From NCBI GenBank assembly GCA_017999195.1, contig JAGOBP010000236.1, positions 1 to 6,611 on the forward strand: DNA of 6,611 bases. The letters are read 5' to 3'. Positions within the stretch are counted from its first letter, which is position 1; every line of letters begins with the position of its first letter. The stretch is from Thermoflexales bacterium. GTDB taxonomy: Bacteria > Chloroflexota > Anaerolineae > Fen-1058. Of this stretch, positions 5,927 through 6,611 are shown in pieces. The notes under the pieces were generated by a model. It ran no database searches. It saw nothing but the letters and a program-made list of their open reading frames with translations, and had not been told where the DNA came from. A program made the position numbers and the translations under genes.

Positions 5927-6611
5927 ATGAGTCTATTTTTGATCACAGGCGGAGCCGGTTTCATCGGCTCGCATTTAACGGCGGCTCTGTTGCAACGCAA
6001 TGATCAGGTGCGTGTGCTGGACAACTTCGCCACGGGCAAACGCTCCAACATCGAGTTGTTTGGCGACTCCATACGCAACGGCGCGTTGGACGTGATCGAG
6101 GGCGACGTGCGCGATGCGGATACCGTGCGCCACGCGATGAAGAATGTCGATTACGTGCTGCATCTGGCCGCCGTGGTCAGCGTGCCGCAATCGATGGTCG
6201 ATCCGCAGTTGACGCACGCCGTCAACGTCGATGGTCTGTTGAATGTGCTGAATGCCGCACGGCACTATGACGTGAAGCGCGTGGTGTTGTCGAGTTCGTG
6301 CGCGGTGTATGGCGACAACGCTGATCTGCCGTTGAAAGAAACTTCGCAAACCAAGCCGCTGTCCCCGTACGCAGCGACTAAATTGATGGGCGAGATTTAC
6401 TGCCAGACCTATCAGCGGGCGTATGGTCTGCCGACGGCCTGCCTGCGCTACTTCAACATCTACGGCCCGCGACAGGATCCCAATGGCGACTATGCCGCCG
6501 TGATTCCGAAGTTCATCGAGCGGATGAAGGTCGGGCAAGCGCCGACGATCTTTGGCGACGGCGAGCAAACCCGTGACTTCGTCCACGTCAGTGATGTGGT
6601 GCGCGCCAATT
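5927..6611 (+). CDS. NAD-dependent nucleotide-sugar epimerase/dehydratase (extended SDR), 3' end missing
   Basis: The gene starts at ATG 5927, with AGAGG at 5913-5917 nine bases upstream, and stays open to the right edge. There are 228 whole codons, against about 310-320 for the usual family member. The NAD-binding motif TGGAGFIG spans residues 7-14 with glycines 8, 11 and 14. Asp32 (VLDNFATGKRSN) is placed to bind the adenosine ribose. GDVRD (59-63) and HLAAVVSVPQS (79-89) follow. The catalytic set is the SSS at 122-124 with Tyr148 and Lys152 (YAATK). RYFNIYGPRQDPNGDYAAVIPKF (174-196) and GDGEQTRDFVHVSDV (210-224) are nucleotide-sugar substrate motifs. They most resemble WbpP/TviC-like UDP-N-acetylglucosamine 4-epimerases or UDP-glucuronate epimerases. 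It would act in the cytosol to make an activated sugar for surface glycan. The exact sugar is not fixed by this fragment, and RmlB-type dehydratase activity is less likely given YAATK and PRQDPNG. Confidence 0.9.
   Translation, partial: MSLFLITGGAGFIGSHLTAALLQRNDQVRVLDNFATGKRSNIELFGDSIRNGALDVIEGDVRDADTVRHAMKNVDYVLHLAAVVSVPQSMVDPQLTHAVNVDGLLNVLNAARHYDVKRVVLSSSCAVYGDNADLPLKETSQTKPLSPYAATKLMGEIYCQTYQRAYGLPTACLRYFNIYGPRQDPNGDYAAVIPKFIERMKVGQAPTIFGDGEQTRDFVHVSDVVRAN

Noticed and set aside
5975..6586. Reverse-strand open frame of 203 codons across the epimerase
   Set aside because: The + frame shows the full set of SDR motifs; the antisense product has none.

Overview
The window looks like a piece of a Chloroflexota (probably Anaerolineae) chromosome carrying a cell-surface polysaccharide or envelope locus. 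This assignment is an inference. It rests on a fairly high GC content, a very typical Thr-Pro linker plus single C-terminal anchor on a large secreted propeller protein, and an O-antigen-ligase-type membrane protein with a TPR tail. No rRNA or other phylogenetic marker is present, so the assignment is moderate at best.

Four protein genes lie on the + strand; none is convincing on the other strand. (1) Positions 2-1261: the C-terminal part of a B12-binding-domain radical SAM enzyme, cut by the left edge. (2) 1380-2939: an O-antigen ligase/polymerase family (Wzy_C) membrane protein with a C-terminal TPR-like tail. (3) 3146-5806: a secreted, membrane-anchored Asp-box (BNR/sialidase-fold) protein, which reads as two tandem six-bladed propellers. 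(4) 5927-6611: the first 228 codons of an NAD-dependent nucleotide-sugar epimerase (extended SDR), cut by the right edge.

Each of the three gaps is occupied by repeats or palindromes. Gap 1 (1262-1379) has degenerate octamer and heptamer tandem repeats, then a 14-bp hairpin ending 11 bases before the next start codon. Gap 2 (2940-3145) is mostly a 120-bp multi-segment palindrome with CCTGAGCG/GTCGAAGG ends, resembling a REP/MITE-type element. Gap 3 (5807-5926) holds a perfect 16-bp inverted repeat inside a larger palindrome. A four-copy 8-bp tandem repeat also sits inside the ligase gene, where a change in copy number would shift the frame.

Functionally, the epimerase would supply an activated sugar and the Wzy_C protein would polymerise or ligate glycan at the outer face of the membrane. 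The propeller protein would be displayed outside the cell. The radical SAM enzyme could modify a lipid, cofactor or sugar, but its substrate cannot be read from the sequence. I do not see a clearly new defence or mobile system. The points most worth following are the possible phase-variable repeat, the duplicated propeller, the palindromic elements and the insertion in the radical SAM protein.
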